From Sphaerulina vaccinii (Eukaryota; Ascomycota; Dothideomycetes; Mycosphaerellales; Mycosphaerellaceae): a stretch of 64,000 bases of DNA. Both the position numbers and the translations under genes were made by a program. Below are positions 48,940-61,170 of the stretch, in pieces. Every line of letters starts with the position of its first letter. Position 1 is the stretch's first letter. Location of the stretch: assembly GCA_022570795.1 (NCBI GenBank), contig JAKUDP010000023.1, positions 1 to 64,000 on the forward strand, read 5' to 3'. The notes under the pieces are model-generated. The model did no database searches and was not told the origin of the DNA. It saw only the letters and a list, made by a program, of their open reading frames with translations.

Positions 48940-50263
48940 AGATGCCAGGTTTGAGTGAGGAGGAACTCGAGAGTGGTAGCTTCGGAAGCCGGCCGAACAC
49001 AACGGAACTTGCCCAGAAATCTCAAAATAGAGCTGCAAGCTTTCCCCACGCAAGTGCGGCACGCCCCGCTTATACTAGGCAGCCAGAACTCTATCACCGC
49101 CAGCTCGGCGAGCGCGTAGAGAAACGTGCTGCGCCATCCACCTTGGTTATCGTCCTGTCCACTGTCGAGCCGCTGGCTATGTCTCGAAAACTTCGCCAAC
49201 CTTATGCTGCTCGAAGGACAGCAGTGCCGGCGAAAACGACCTCGAGAAGAGGCCTAACCTTCCGACGACGAGCAGCAACAAAGCACGAAGAGAAGGAAGG
49301 CACACTCTCCCAATTATCCTCCACGGTTACGATTGTCGGGCCGAAGAGTAGATGCAAGGCAAGAGGTTAAGATATACGGAAGATAGGGAAGAAAGACTGG
49401 ATAGAGTAGGACACGCGGAAAATGCGAGAAGGAGTGAGAGTAGTATACGCAAGCGGGAGAAATGGAGGGAAATCTAAGGAAGATAGGGGTCGTTATTATT
49501 AGTACTTAATATCATGCTGGGAAGCAAGCGATTGAGCACCAGCTAACTGTTGCGCTAACTCTGCCTATTGGAGCTCTGCTGCCTACCTACACGCTGTAGC
49601 AAGAAACGGAGTGACAGTAATTACGTCTATCGGCAACCCCACTCTCCAAACAGAACATAAGAAGTATAACTTTGGCAACAGAAACATTAGTTCTGCATAC
49701 CCTAGGCTGCTCGATTACCTACAAACACACCTTCAAGGTAAGAGAAGAACCTCAAGGTAAATACTGTGTTCAAGCCTGATCCCACCATCTAGTGCATCCG
49801 TTCTCTCATCAATCTCGGCTATGCCGTGTGGCTGCGAGCGACGTATTACGAAGACCAAATGGCAAAACTGTACCGCCAAGGCGGATAGACGAGATGGGAT
49901 AGCGCGAGGGAAATGATTATTCACACATTTCTCAACTGCATGCCAGGCTTAACGAGTCAGCACGCAGAACGGGTGGGATGTAAGAAATCTGGATATAACT
50001 GTATCAGAGGCAATTAGGCATTGAGATTTTCGGTACATTCAATGTGGACCGCTAGAGTGATTGCCACGACAAGCTGGCTCCAAGCTTCGTACTTTGACGT
50101 CGTATCTGATGCTAGCCATAAAGGGACTGCCGTCGGAGAATAGTGCAAACATTCGAAAAGATGGTGGTTTCTGAAGTTGAAGTCGACTCATCAACATATG
50201 GACGGGTCTTGTGGTCGTGTGAATCACATGCAATGAACAGGCATCTCAGCAGTCTGTAGTGGG
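48940..50263. other. Intergenic region upstream of the CK1-like relic
   Basis: About 1.3 kb. A minus-strand TATA-like element (tataag, about 49068-49074) lies about 130 bp before the kinase ATG. Open frames here overlap that promoter in antisense and show no domain. Nothing else was recognised. Confidence 0.45.
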
Positions 50264-50950
50264 ATGGTCCAGACCTTCTGCAAATGCAGCGACGCAGAGT
50301 TGGTGATCAATCGAAACTTCTTTGCGCACAACAGCCCATCAGACAATTTCTTCATTCCACCAGCCTGCGTTGATCCCGGCATCGTTGCAAGACCTACAGT
50401 AGCCTGGGCCGCCGTCATGATTTCCGGGGCAATAGAAAATGTTCTTCTGCTGTACAACGAACGGTTGGTCCTCTTGGCCTCGAACCACCCGATAGAGTCG
50501 CTGGTCAGCGCGAACTCCCGTCAGAAGACGACTGCGCTGTGGGACAAGGAAAACAACATCCGTTTAGACTTACAGCAATTGAAAATGGAGTTAATGGAAC
50601 TCTTCGAACAACGAAGTTTCGCGGTCTCTCGACAGGAAAACCCCAGGAGTGATTTGTATTTGTGGGCATGGAAGCTGGATGAAGTGACGAAAGAGCGATT
50701 CACAGAGGATGTGAACCGCTTGCGAAAGGCGAACGGGCGCTTGGCGGTGGCGCTTCTAAAGAGGCCGAGCGGCTACAAGTCCGGTCCCGAGGAGCAGCCG
50801 GTGGAATCACGAACTGTATCTACCGCTGAGCTGTGGGATGAGTTGTGCAAAAGGCATATGGCGGAGGCCATGGATACGGATGCACATTTTGTCCTCGGAG
50901 TTGTCATTGAGCGGCTTACCACATCTGTTGATTCTGGGGTTCAAGCATAA
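50264..50950 (+). CDS. Hypothetical protein, 228 aa
   Basis: A single open frame from MVQTFCKCSDAEL with ordinary codon use. The first 70 residues are mixed, with a moderately hydrophobic stretch (VAWAAVMISGAIENVLLLY, about 47-65). The middle (about 95-160) is charged and could form a coiled coil around LRLDLQQLKMELMELFEQRS and KERFTEDVNRLRKANGRL. There is no signal peptide and no recognised motif. It lies between the CK1-like relic and the chromodomain gene, on the opposite strand to both. It may be a real accessory gene or a piece of a longer one. Confidence 0.45.
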   Translation: MVQTFCKCSDAELVINRNFFAHNSPSDNFFIPPACVDPGIVARPTVAWAAVMISGAIENVLLLYNERLVLLASNHPIESLVSANSRQKTTALWDKENNIRLDLQQLKMELMELFEQRSFAVSRQENPRSDLYLWAWKLDEVTKERFTEDVNRLRKANGRLAVALLKRPSGYKSGPEEQPVESRTVSTAELWDELCKRHMAEAMDTDAHFVLGVVIERLTTSVDSGVQA

Positions 50951-51265
50951 CTGATGGTTTATCAGACGCATGGCTTCCCTAGCAAAAGGCTGTTCTTCAC
51001 TAGGGATGCTAACGCGCCTACCTGCTGAAAAGCTTCCAATTGGTCCAGCGTAGCATCTGCGGGTTTGAATGGGTGCATGAATGTGACACAGTCTGAAATC
51101 TTGCATATGCCCCTGCTCTGTGCGTGAGTTACAATTGGTCCAGTGAAGTGGCTGCGAACAAAGGCTGGCCTGCAACAATTTGTGTATGTAGAGAATGCAT
51201 AACGTGTTCGAACAACATCATGTGGAGATGTAGAAGCTTCTCATTCCCTGCTTAGAGCCAGACGT
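50951..51265. other. Short convergent intergenic region
   Basis: About 315 bp between the unknown plus-strand gene and the 3' end of the chromodomain gene. It should hold both 3' ends. No signal was recognised. Confidence 0.4.
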
Positions 51266-52823
51266 CTACCAACGCACTTTTCGACGCCTGTTGCTTGAGC
51301 GGTACTCCGCCACGGCAGTATCGGCAGAGCCTTGGAGATTTTCCGCAGGCTCCCAGGTAGGCTCCCACAGGACTTTATAGTAGTCCTTGCCATGCCTACG
51401 GGCACTGCCGACGATTCGGTCGACTTCCCAAGTTGGCCCACTCTCTAATTCGAAAACTCGAGGCGGCACAGGCCATTCGTCCTGGGTAGACGTAGCAGTA
51501 GGAGCGATAGTCTTCCGAAGGCCTGATCGAGCCGCGGGTACATAGCGACCGGTAGGGCGAGAGGGTAATTGGGAGTCCGCTGTACGGCAAAGTGCAGATG
51601 CACTAGTAGGCTCCGCGATGTGCGTCTGCCTACGCTGCCGCTTCATCAAAGGTTGGCCAGCATCGCGCATCTCCGCGGATCCGCTGCCTGCTGGCAGGCC
51701 TCTCCTTCGTTTTGGTATCCATCGCACGATGTCATCGTCGCTGCTATCGCATGTTTCACCCTCTTCACATGCGCGATCAGCTCGGATTGATTGATGGATG
51801 AGAGAGGTCTCCTGGCCCGACGCGGAACGGGAATGCTCTCCGGCAAGCACCAGTATCGCATCGCCGGTTGTCACGGCATCTCTAGGAATCATGTTAGCCG
51901 TGTCATGCGCGAAAGCTGAGCTGTGTAGTGAGGTCGCGCTTACTGATCGTGTACCCAGTGCTCGTCCTGTAAGTCTCTCCCGACCAGAGTGCTTGGCTGA
52001 GCTTCTAGTGCGATACAGACCGATGGTAACACGTCAGGGAACTCGGGCGCTGGCGGGTGCACCGCAACTGGCGAGTCGTCGTGAGCAGCCCGCGCGGACT
52101 CGGCAGGGCGATCCCGTCCGATACTCCCATCTGCAGGCGATGTGGTGTTTCTAGAGTACGTGTGAGCACGCATAACTGCCGGCGACGGTGATTCGGACTG
52201 TACTTTGGGGCCAGGCGAGCTCCCGGCAGGCGTGCAAGTTCCTCCGTTGTCCCACATGCGCTGCTGAGATTCCGCTAGGGCGGCCGCACTTAACATCGTG
52301 CTGGCGCAGGCAAAATGAACGTCGACCGTGGAGCAACATGGCGAATCCGGCGGCTTATTGCGTGCGTTCGCGGCATCGATGCTGTTGTCTACATCGCCCC
52401 ACAAATTGGGCCACATCGCAGTACAGAAGGCCATGTCTGCGACTGCGTAATAGTCATGGGTGTCTGTTCGGGTGGGGATGTCGAACAGCTCCTTGCGACT
52501 CACGGGCTCGCCAGTAATGGATGTAGGACCAGTCGAGGTAAAATCGCTGCAGTCTAGAAGCCTACATCAGCGTCCCCCGTTTACTACTAATGCGAAGCAA
52601 GCTTACCGCGGTTTGGGGTAGCAGTGCGGCTACCATGCTCGGCCCAGGCTCCTCCTGTTCTCATTACTACCAGCGGAAGCGGATTGTCTCGCTCTCGTGG
52701 AGTAGGGGCAGGTCTTGGAGGGCGGATCTTCCGGTTCCCTGCGGCAGGCGGTCCTGTGTAGACAATGATATTATTCAATTGCACCGGAGGCCTCGAAGGG
52801 AATGCGGCGGACATCGTCTCCAT
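51266..52823 (-). CDS. Chromodomain protein, three exons, 480 aa
   Basis: Exons 52823-52607, 52553-51944 and 51881-51266 give 1,443 nt in one frame. The introns are 53 nt (GTAAGC donor, CTGAT branch, acceptor at 52554) and 62 nt (GTAAGC, CTAAC branch, CCTAG). ATG 52823 (METMSAAFPSRPP) was chosen because a minus-strand TATAAG lies about 80 bp upstream; no other ATG precedes it in frame. The first 400 residues are Pro/Ser-rich and probably disordered, with basic patches (PKRRRG, MKRQRRQ) fitting nuclear entry. The end holds a chromodomain: TWEVDRIVGSARRHGKDYYK followed by VLWEPTWEPAENL, then a basic tail SNRRRKVRW. The usual WKGYPxxExTWEP loop is shortened to WEPTWEP. Chromodomains bind methylated histone tails, so a heterochromatin role beside these RIP blocks is possible. 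Descent from a chromovirus integrase is an alternative. Confidence 0.75.
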
Positions 52824-52895
52824 TGTGGCCGCTTCAATCCGTGAAACGCGCTGGAAGATAGGAGTGGGTTGCTGTACCAAGTGCGGACGGGAGTA

Positions 52896-52913
52896 GGGCC
52901 TTATATGAGGCCC
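52896..52913 (-). promoter_or_regulatory. TATA element within an interrupted palindrome
   Basis: GGGCCT-TATATG-AGGCCC has perfect 6-bp arms around the core. On the minus strand it reads CATATAAGG, about 80 bp before the chromodomain ATG at 52823. This supports the chosen start and leaves a 5' leader of about 50 nt. Confidence 0.5.
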
Positions 52914-54110
52914 TTAGTAGCCGAAACGAGACGAAGCCCGTCACAGTCAGGTAGCAGACTGTGCTCGTCCGGCGTCTCGCGACCTCGGGCCCCAATTTGC
53001 ATTACGTTCGATGTGGAGGCCGCCGCCGCGCCGCTCTAGCCATTCGACGATCGCCGTCCGGCCGGAGCACGAATGAAGTGCCGCGAAGGCTAGCCAAATC
53101 CGCCGGGGCGCGATAAGGGGGACTGCTGGCTAACAGTCGCGATGCAGACCACGCGTCGAGCAGGCTGTGCTAAAGGACCTAGTGAGCGAATCTGCTGTCG
53201 TGTCTCGGTCTGACTAGTGCGGGCAGACCGCTTATCGTTCTCCGTGTCACCAAGCAAGCCGGCGGTGCCTCCAAGCCATCACCATCGCACCCGAGCAGGG
53301 AAATCCTCCGCTACTCCCACAGGATATGGGAAGCTATTGGTCAAGTCTGGAGAGGCCAACGCTGCGCCGTTGTCGCACTAACGTGATCGTGTATGCAAGC
53401 TCGCCCAACCGCTCTCAGCCGCACGCATCACGCGACGACCGCGAGGTGACGCTCGGCGCTGAGGACCAACGGTCGGTAGCCCTGCATCCCTGTTCGGGTT
53501 CTCCTGCGAGACTCATTTCCGGGAGGGGGAGCAATTACGATCGGCTTCGTTGGCACAGCTCCCATTCGCTTGTGGCCGCAGACAGATAGCTGTGTACCGG
53601 TACAGCGTGAGTGGGAGAGGCCAGGATGGATGCAGAGGGCGGCGAGCCCCATGACCGAGTGCGTGGGCGTCAGAGGCTCGGCGCTGCAGACAAAGGCGTA
53701 CCAGGCTCGACTCTCGCGGTCGTTGTCCTCCTGCAGCAGCACTGCGCAGCGACCTTCTCGAGCGGCTGCTGAGGCAAGGGGTCGCAGAGGAGGCAGCGAT
53801 CGGTCGTGCCATAGTGCGCAGCCGTGTGCTGGGTGGAGATGAGCGCGCTGGCCGGCAGGGGCCATCGAGGCCGCTCGTCGTGATCGGCGATGCGAGGAGC
53901 AGGAATGCGTAGAAGCAGGCAGGTGGGGGGAGCAGCAGCGTTCGAACGAGGGGCGACGGTGCGCTCGGTCGCGGTCGAGTTGGGAGGGAAGAAAGAGAGC
54001 AAAATGGAGAGAAGAGCGGACAAGGTGAGGTCTTATATGGAGCGTGGGGGTGCGCGCACGCCCGATCGAGGTGCGCCCACTTCCGGATGCGGGTTTGGCG
54101 CACCACTTTT
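52914..54110. other. GC-rich region with no convincing gene
   Basis: About 1.2 kb, clearly richer in G+C than the rest of the islands. Overlapping open frames run on both strands, as expected by chance in GC-rich DNA where stops are rare; none shows a domain. It ends abruptly at the copia remnant near 54110-54117. It may be upstream regulatory DNA of the chromodomain gene or the first exon of something now truncated. Confidence 0.45.
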
Positions 54111-54116
54111 TATAAA

Positions 54117-54258
54117 ATAAAATTAACTCTAAAACTAGATATAAATAGAATATTTTTTAATATAATTTTTTTTTTCTTTCTATTACTACTTTTCTAATAT
54201 ATATAGCTATTAAATAGCTACTATCGACCTTAATCTATTTTCTAGTTTAAAAAAGTTT
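54117..54258 (-). mobile_element. Copia copy 2, distal fragment
   Basis: The reverse complement matches the full copia element at about 27946-28090 (protease/integrase junction, including the LFIPSFRVNL-coding region). It is the left half of the copy split by the gypsy element. The truncation point coincides with the edge of the GC-rich island, so the RT, RNase H and 3' LTR of this copy are missing. Confidence 0.88.
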
Positions 54259-54263
54259 TAGAG
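54259..54263. repeat. Target-site duplication, left (TAGAG)
   Basis: TAGAG directly before the gypsy 5' LTR is repeated at 61166-61170 after the 3' LTR. Confidence 0.9.
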
Positions 54264-54487
54264 TATAAAAGCTAGGTCTAAGAATATAGTATTTTAATTC
54301 TAAAAAGAAAATTTAGATTACTAGGTAATTCTATATTCTTAGTTCTAAAAGTAGAGTATATATAGTATATAGTTGCTCTATAACTCTAAAAGCTTCTATA
54401 TTTTTTATAGAAATAAAAATTAGTTTATATAACTAATACTTTTATTAACTAGCGCTCTATATATTACTATATACCTCTACTTTTATA
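54264..54487 (+). repeat. Gypsy 5' LTR, 224 bp
   Basis: It runs from TATAAAAGCT to CTTTTATA and matches 60942-61165, which has the same length, with a small number of transition differences. Confidence 0.93.
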
Positions 54488-57400
54488 TTTCTAATTTTTT
54501 AACTTTTTTAAAAAGTAGTAATCTATAGAAGCTATAATAGCTCTAAAGTAGTATTCTATATATAGTAAGTAGCTAGATTATATTAAAGATATTTCTAATA
54601 AGACTTAGTAACTAGATAAAAGTAATAATATTAATATAACTAGCGCCTCTAGATAAGCTAATAATAGTAATAATAATAGCTTTAATAAAAAAGAGGCTAA
54701 AGCTATAGCTATTATATAGTAGCTTTATATTAACTTTAAAGCTAAAAATACTATTCTCTAAGAAAAAGCTTATATATTATAAGCAACTTATAAAAATAAA
54801 ACTTTTTATAAAAAACTTAGTAACTTAAGGCTTAAGAGTTCCTTTATATCTATAAAGTTAACTTTACTATTACTAAATATAACTTTAAGTCTAATTAAAA
54901 GAAAGTTCTATATACTATTATATAGCTTATAAGTAAAATATAGAAGACCTAGTATAATAAGTATAAAGACTTACTTCTAGCTTATTATACTTAGAGCTAG
55001 TTTAAGACCTAGGTCTATAGTATTATTAGTAACTAGGCAAATTGCCTAATACTTATTATAATCGAGTATAACTAGGCTAGGTAGAGAGATAACTAGAATA
55101 TTTGCTTCTTTACTACTAACCTTAGTTATATAGAGGCCTAGCTAGAAGACTATAGCAAAATATAGTTAGTTTGCTATTTTCTTATAAAGCTAAAGCTATC
55201 TCTCTATAGAGAAATTATTAAAAGCTATTCTATTCTATATAAGTAAGCTAATCTTATTATATTAGTAAGGCGCTTAGAATAGGCTAATAATACTATTTCT
55301 TACTATAGTAACTCTATTTAAGATCGAAAATATAAATATAAGAAGTTAAAGTACAAGCGCTCTAATACTAATAAATATAAAAAATATAAAAATAAAAGTA
55401 AGTCTTATTATACTAATAGTATTAATTAAGGCAAGGCTTTATTATCTAAGCTAGACTACTTCTACTTTATATATTATAGCTATAGAAAGAAAGGTTATAT
55501 TACTACTAACTCTATCTACCTAAATAGTAAAGTAGATAAGAAGCTAGTAGTCTATAAAGTTACTATATCTAAAAATAAAAAAAAAGTAAAAGTATTAAAA
55601 AAAGACTATAAACTTTAGATACTAAGCTAAGTAGTAAAGGCTACCTTCCTATTTAGGTTAATAGAGCAAAGGCTATATAAGTAGTAGTCGAGATATAAGA
55701 TAATTAGTTTATTAATATAACTAGCTTACTTAATAATACTACTAATATTAATATTATTATAAGATTCTTTATTTTATAATATAACCTTTTTTAATAGCCT
55801 AATATAGTATTACTACTAGTAACTTCCTATATAGGAGAACTAGGTTATTACTATAGAGTATACTATATCTATATATAAATTATAGACTCTATAGAGGTCG
55901 AATATATTATAAGTAGTATATTCTATATATATAATATACCTAAGCCTAACTTTATTCTTAGTCGGGTATAGTAATATACTTAGTAAGTATATATCGATAG
56001 TATAATAGATAAGTAGTACTATAGAGATAGCTTCGAGAAGGTTACTATTTATAATACTAAAAAGTTTTTTAAAAATCTAAAGAAAGTACTTTATATATAT
56101 ACTATACTTATAGCTAAAGATAGTATAGTACTACCTTCTATACTAATCGAGTTCTATTAGTTTAATAATATTCTTAACTCTATAGAGAAAATAAGAAGTA
56201 AGCCTATTAATAGTATAGAGTATATAATTAACTTATATAATAGTACTATTCTACTATTCTAACTACTATATTACTAGTCTAGGAAGGAACTTAAAAAGCT
56301 CTAAGCCTATATTAAGGCTAGGCTAGAATATAACTAGATTAAGCGCTCTATAAGTAAAGTAGATATACCTATTCTATTTGTTCCTAAAAAAGATAGTAAG
56401 CTTAGACTATATATAAACTATAGAAGTTTTAATAAGATTATAATTAAAAATCGATATTCTCTACTACTTATTAGTAAGATACTTAATTAGCTTATAGGTA
56501 CTAATTAGTTTATAACTCTAGATCTTACTAATATATACTATTATATTAGAATTAAGCTAAGTAACTACTAGAAGACTATATTCTATATATATTATAGTTA
56601 CTTCTAGTATAAAGTTATATTTTTTAGGCTTACTAATACCTCTATAACCTTCTAGGCTTATATTAACTATACTTTAGTAGGTTTAGTCGATATTATTTAT
56701 ATAGTATACCTAGATAATATTCTTATCTATAGTAAGATATATAAGTAATATATATAAGATATATATAAAGTACTTAAGTACTTCTAGAAGTTCGGTTTAT
56801 ATATCTAAAAGTCTAAGTATAAGTTCTTCTAGTAAGAAGTTAACTTCCTTAGCTTTATAGTTACTACTAATAGTATAAAAATAGATAAAAGTAGAGTAGA
56901 CGCAATTGCTATATAGCTAAGGCCTACTACTTTAATAGAAGTTTAATTTTTTTTTAGATTTACTAACTTTTATTAAAAGTTTATTTTCGAATACTTATAA
57001 ATTATAATAGCGCTTATAGTACTATCTAAAAGAGTAGTAAAGGGTAAGAAGCCTAGACCTATCTAGTAGAGTATAGCTAAAAAGTATATATTCTAGAAAA
57101 TTAAAAAAAGGTTTTAAATAGCTCTTCTATTAAAGTACTTTAACTCTATACTATACTTATATATTAAGAGTAATATATCTAAGTTTGCAATTACTAGTAT
57201 TTTTAGCTAGTTATTTAGATCGGAATAGTATTCTATTACCTTCTATTTAAAAAAGATAATTCTAGTAGAGTATAATTATAAAATATATAATTAAGAACTA
57301 CTAGTAGTTATAGAGTTGTTTAAAGTATAGCGGCTATACTTTAAGAGCGCTCTATATATAATCGATATACTTATCGACTATATAAACCTCTAAAAGTTTA

Positions 57401-60400
57401 TAGATATAAAGAAACTAATAGGTTATTAGGCCTACTAGGTAATCTTTTTTATAGCTTTTAACTTTACTATTATATATTAGGTAGGAACTTGCAATCTAGC
57501 TAATATACCCTCGAGATATAGTAACTATACTATAGAGGAGTAGTAAGTTACTACTCTTCTACCTACTTTATAAAGCAAACTATAAGTATAGAATATATTT
57601 ATATACTTACCTAGTATATAAGATATAAGTAATCTAAGTATATATTATATTTATACTATATATACTATACTCGGCAAAGAGCAAATACCCTATAGAGGCT
57701 TTATCTATAGTATAAGATCTCTTTCTACCTACTTAGAAATACTAGTAGAACAAGTAGTACCTACTTTATAAAAGCTTATTTACTAATAGCTAGTAGAGAA
57801 GTATATAGGTATATTGCTACTAGCTTATATTATAGCTATAATTATAGTATAGAAGTAGCTATATATAGCTAATATTTCTAACTTAGTACTAGATTAGATA
57901 AAGTTACTTATCTAGTTAGAGCCTTTAGCTTAAGAAGCCTATAATAAAGCTATAAGTAATAGTAGTATAGGCAAAGCACTTATTACTAAAAAAGGGAACT
58001 TATAGTTTAAAAAAGCTTTATATATACTAAAGGACTATATATTATATACTTAGGTAATATATATATATTATAATAACTCTCTTACTAGCTACTTTAGTAA
58101 AGATAAGACTATTACTCTTATATATTAGAAGTACTAGTAGCTATAAATAAGTAGGGATATCGCTAGTTATATCGAGATCTATAGTTGTTACTAGAAGGCT
58201 AAAGCGTATTACTATTGTCCCTATAGCGAGTTAACTACGCTACTACTACTAGATAGGCTATTCTAAGAATTAATCTAGAACTTTATTATAGACCTTCTTC
58301 TAAGTAAGAGAGATAGCTATATATATAATACAATTCTTATAATTATTAACTACTATACTAAAATATATATCTTTGTACCTACTATTAAAAAATATATAAG
58401 TATCAACCTTATTAATATTCTATATAGAGAAGTAGTTTGTTACTATAGTATACTATCTAGAATTGTAAGTAATAGAGGTTTAGTCTTTACTAGCTAGTTC
58501 TAGTCAGACTTCTACTATAAAGTATAGGTAAAGTATAGGCTAAGTATAGCCTTCTATTCTTAGACTAATAGTTAGACTAAGTATATAAACTAAATACTTA
58601 AGACGTACCTACGTATCTACTATAGTAAGTAGTAGAACAACTAGGTAGAGCTATTAGTATAGGCTAAGTTTACTTATAATAATAGTACTTATTCGCTTTC
58701 TAAGAAGTCTCTATTTATAAAGCTTTATAGATTTAATCTAGAGCTAGTAGTATATATAAGAGAAGCTCGGGGCGCGCTTTCTAAAAGAGAGGTACTAGTA
58801 GTAACTAATATAGCTCAAAAACTAAAGTAAAGCTATAAAAAGCTAATATAGTAATAGCGAGAAGTAGGCAAAGTATAAGTAAAGTACTTTAATATAAAGT
58901 ATACTCTAATATAGTATAATATTAAATAGTAAGTCTTACTTTCTACTAAGAACTTAAGGCTAAAAATACCTTCGAAGAAGCTTATAAACAAGTTTGCTAG
59001 ACTATTTAAAGTTATTAATATAGTTAGAAAGTAGGCGTATTACCTAGTTTTACTATCTAACTTATATATTTATAATATTTTTTATATATTTTCTTTTAAG
59101 CTTTAGAAAGGTAGCGAGTTATAGGTAGAGAGCCTGCCGCTTATAGACGAAAAGAGTATATATAAAGTTAAAAAGATTTTTAATACTTAAGTCTAAAAGA
59201 GAGTCTAATACTACCTAGTAAAGTAGTAAAAATAGCCTAAAAAATATAACTAGTAGGAACCTAAAAAGTATATTAGAGAATATATAGTACTTAATAAGTT
59301 CGAGTCGTAGGTAGCAAGTAGCTATACTATAAAAAAGAAGTAGAAATAATCTAAAGCTATAGAGTTAGTAGATACTAGATAGAAAAGGTATATTTAAGTT
59401 TATAGAAATATATTTCTATTTACTACTTACCTATAGTAAAAGTAGTTAGTAGTATAAGTAGAGAGTATAATAAGCTTATATAAGGCTACTATATAGGTCT
59501 AAGAATAATCGACTTTATATCTAATTAGAGCCTCTCTCTCCTACTAAATTATATTATTAAAGTATAACTCTAGGTAACTTTATACCTATCTAGAGCCTCT
59601 TTTTATAGAGTATAGGTAGCGAGTAGGCTACTCGATAGCATTGCTATTATTAGCTTTATCTACCTTACCTATTTTATTATCCTCTCTTTCTACTACTTTC
59701 TTTTTCTTTCTCTTTTTCTTCTTTTTCTACTTTCTTTTTCTTTTTAATATTAGAAAAGCTACTTTCCTTCTAATTACTACTATCTAGGTAGGTAGTAGTA
59801 AAAGTAGTTTCGAAAGTAGAAGTAGTAGCGCTATTTATATACTAGGCCTATAAAGACTATTAGTATTAGATATAATATATATATATTATACTAGAATAGA
59901 AGTATAGAAGTATATTATATCTCGAAAGAAAGCTCGAATTAAGCTTAGGTAAAGTTAGCTATAGTCTAGTCTAAAAGGAATTTACTAGTAGCTATACTAT
60001 TACTACGACCTACCTATATAGTAGATATACCCTTTTTAGGCGTCTTAAACTCTCTAAGTAATTTACTACTATTAGCCTAGATAAGGTACTTAGTCTTATT
60101 AATAAAAGAGAGGAGATAGGTAAAGTAGCGCTTAATCTAATTCTAGTATATACCTAGTATAAGGCAATTAAGCTTAGTATAGTAGAAGAGTACCTAGCGC
60201 GCCTACTAATATAGGTTAGCGTTCTTAATATAGATATAGGTATAGTAGCTATAAAAGTACCGAGTATACTTTTTTACTTTACTAACTTTTATTATACTAT
60301 TATAGGCCTCTATAGTAGCTATAATATATATTTAGTTAGTAGGCGACTTATAGTAGACTTAAGTTTACTAAGTATATATATAGTCTATTATATATAGAAA

Positions 60401-60941
60401 GTAGTAAAAGTATACTAAAATATTCTATTTAAAAAAGAAGGCAAGATCTTTAGAAGTATAAAGTAGGTAGTTAAGTATAGCGCAAGTATAGTAAGTAGCT
60501 ATTATACTTGTAGAATAAGTATATAGTATATATATAGCGAGTACTAATATATAAGAGATAGTACTACTATAAGTAGTAAAAGGCTAATTATATATATATA
60601 TATATATAAAAAAAAAAAAAACTAAAAAGAAGTTCTAAATATATATTTATTATAGTCGCTAGGTAGTAGCAACTAGTAAGTAGCAATTGCGTATTATATA
60701 TAAGTTATATAGTAACTCTTTACTATTATTATAAAGTAAAGCTAAAGTTATAGAGATTAGGCTAATACTAAGAATACTAAAACTAAAGCTAATAATATAA
60801 ATTATATAGAATATTATAAAATTCTTATATATAATATATATAGGTAGTAATAAGTATATTATATAATATACTACTATAAGAAGTATATATATTTCTTACT
60901 AGAATATTACTAAGAGTAGCTTCTTAGAGAAAGGAAATAAT

Positions 60942-61165
60942 TATAAAAGCTAGGTCTAAGAATATAGTATTTTAACTCTAAAAAGGAAATCTAGATTACT
61001 AGGCAATTCTATATTCTTAGTTCTAAAAGTAGAGTATATATAGTATATAGTTACTTTATAACTCTAAAAGCTTCTATATTCTTTATAGAAGTAAGAATTA
61101 GTTTATATAACTAATACTCTTATTAACTAGCGCTCTATATATTACTATATACCCCTACTTTTATA
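60942..61165 (+). repeat. Gypsy 3' LTR, 224 bp
   Basis: Same length and ends as the 5' LTR. The TAGAG duplication follows at 61166-61170. Confidence 0.93.
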
Positions 61166-61170
61166 TAGAG

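Larger units (their letters stand above)
54264..61165 (+). mobile_element. Complete but RIP-killed Ty3/gypsy chromovirus, 6,902 bp
   Basis: 224-bp LTRs and TAGAG duplications bound it. Plus-strand order: gag (about 54600-55500) with a zinc-knuckle relic YSYRKKGY near 55470, whose Cys and His have become Tyr; reverse transcriptase (about 56330-56900) with FTTLDLTNIYY and the active-site segment VYLDNILIYS near 56705 (from YLDD); RNase H (about 57180-57430); integrase (about 58250-58800) with GLVFTSQFQSDF; and a C-terminal chromodomain near 59160-59290, read as YKVKKI..YYLVK then TAG codons at the expected Trp positions. The order RT-RNase H-integrase-chromodomain defines a chromovirus. A pyrimidine-rich tract lies at about 59680-59745. 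It inserted into a minus-strand copia copy, so it is the younger of the two. RIP stops prevent expression. Confidence 0.93.

Noticed and set aside
48942..49370. 142-codon plus-strand frame upstream of the CK1-like relic
   Set aside because: It is antisense to the kinase promoter, low in complexity and has no recognisable domain.
51882..52503. Two separate minus-strand genes in the chromodomain region
   Set aside because: Good introns at 52554-52606 and 51882-51943 join the pieces in one frame, and the middle piece has no ATG of its own at 52503.
53428..54120. Several overlapping open frames of 76-197 codons
   Set aside because: High GC content lowers stop frequency on all frames; no frame stands out or shows a domain.
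59680..59745. Long pyrimidine tract in the gypsy element considered as the polypurine tract
   Set aside because: It is pyrimidine-rich on the coding strand and lies about 1.2 kb before the 3' LTR, so it does not fit the usual primer position.
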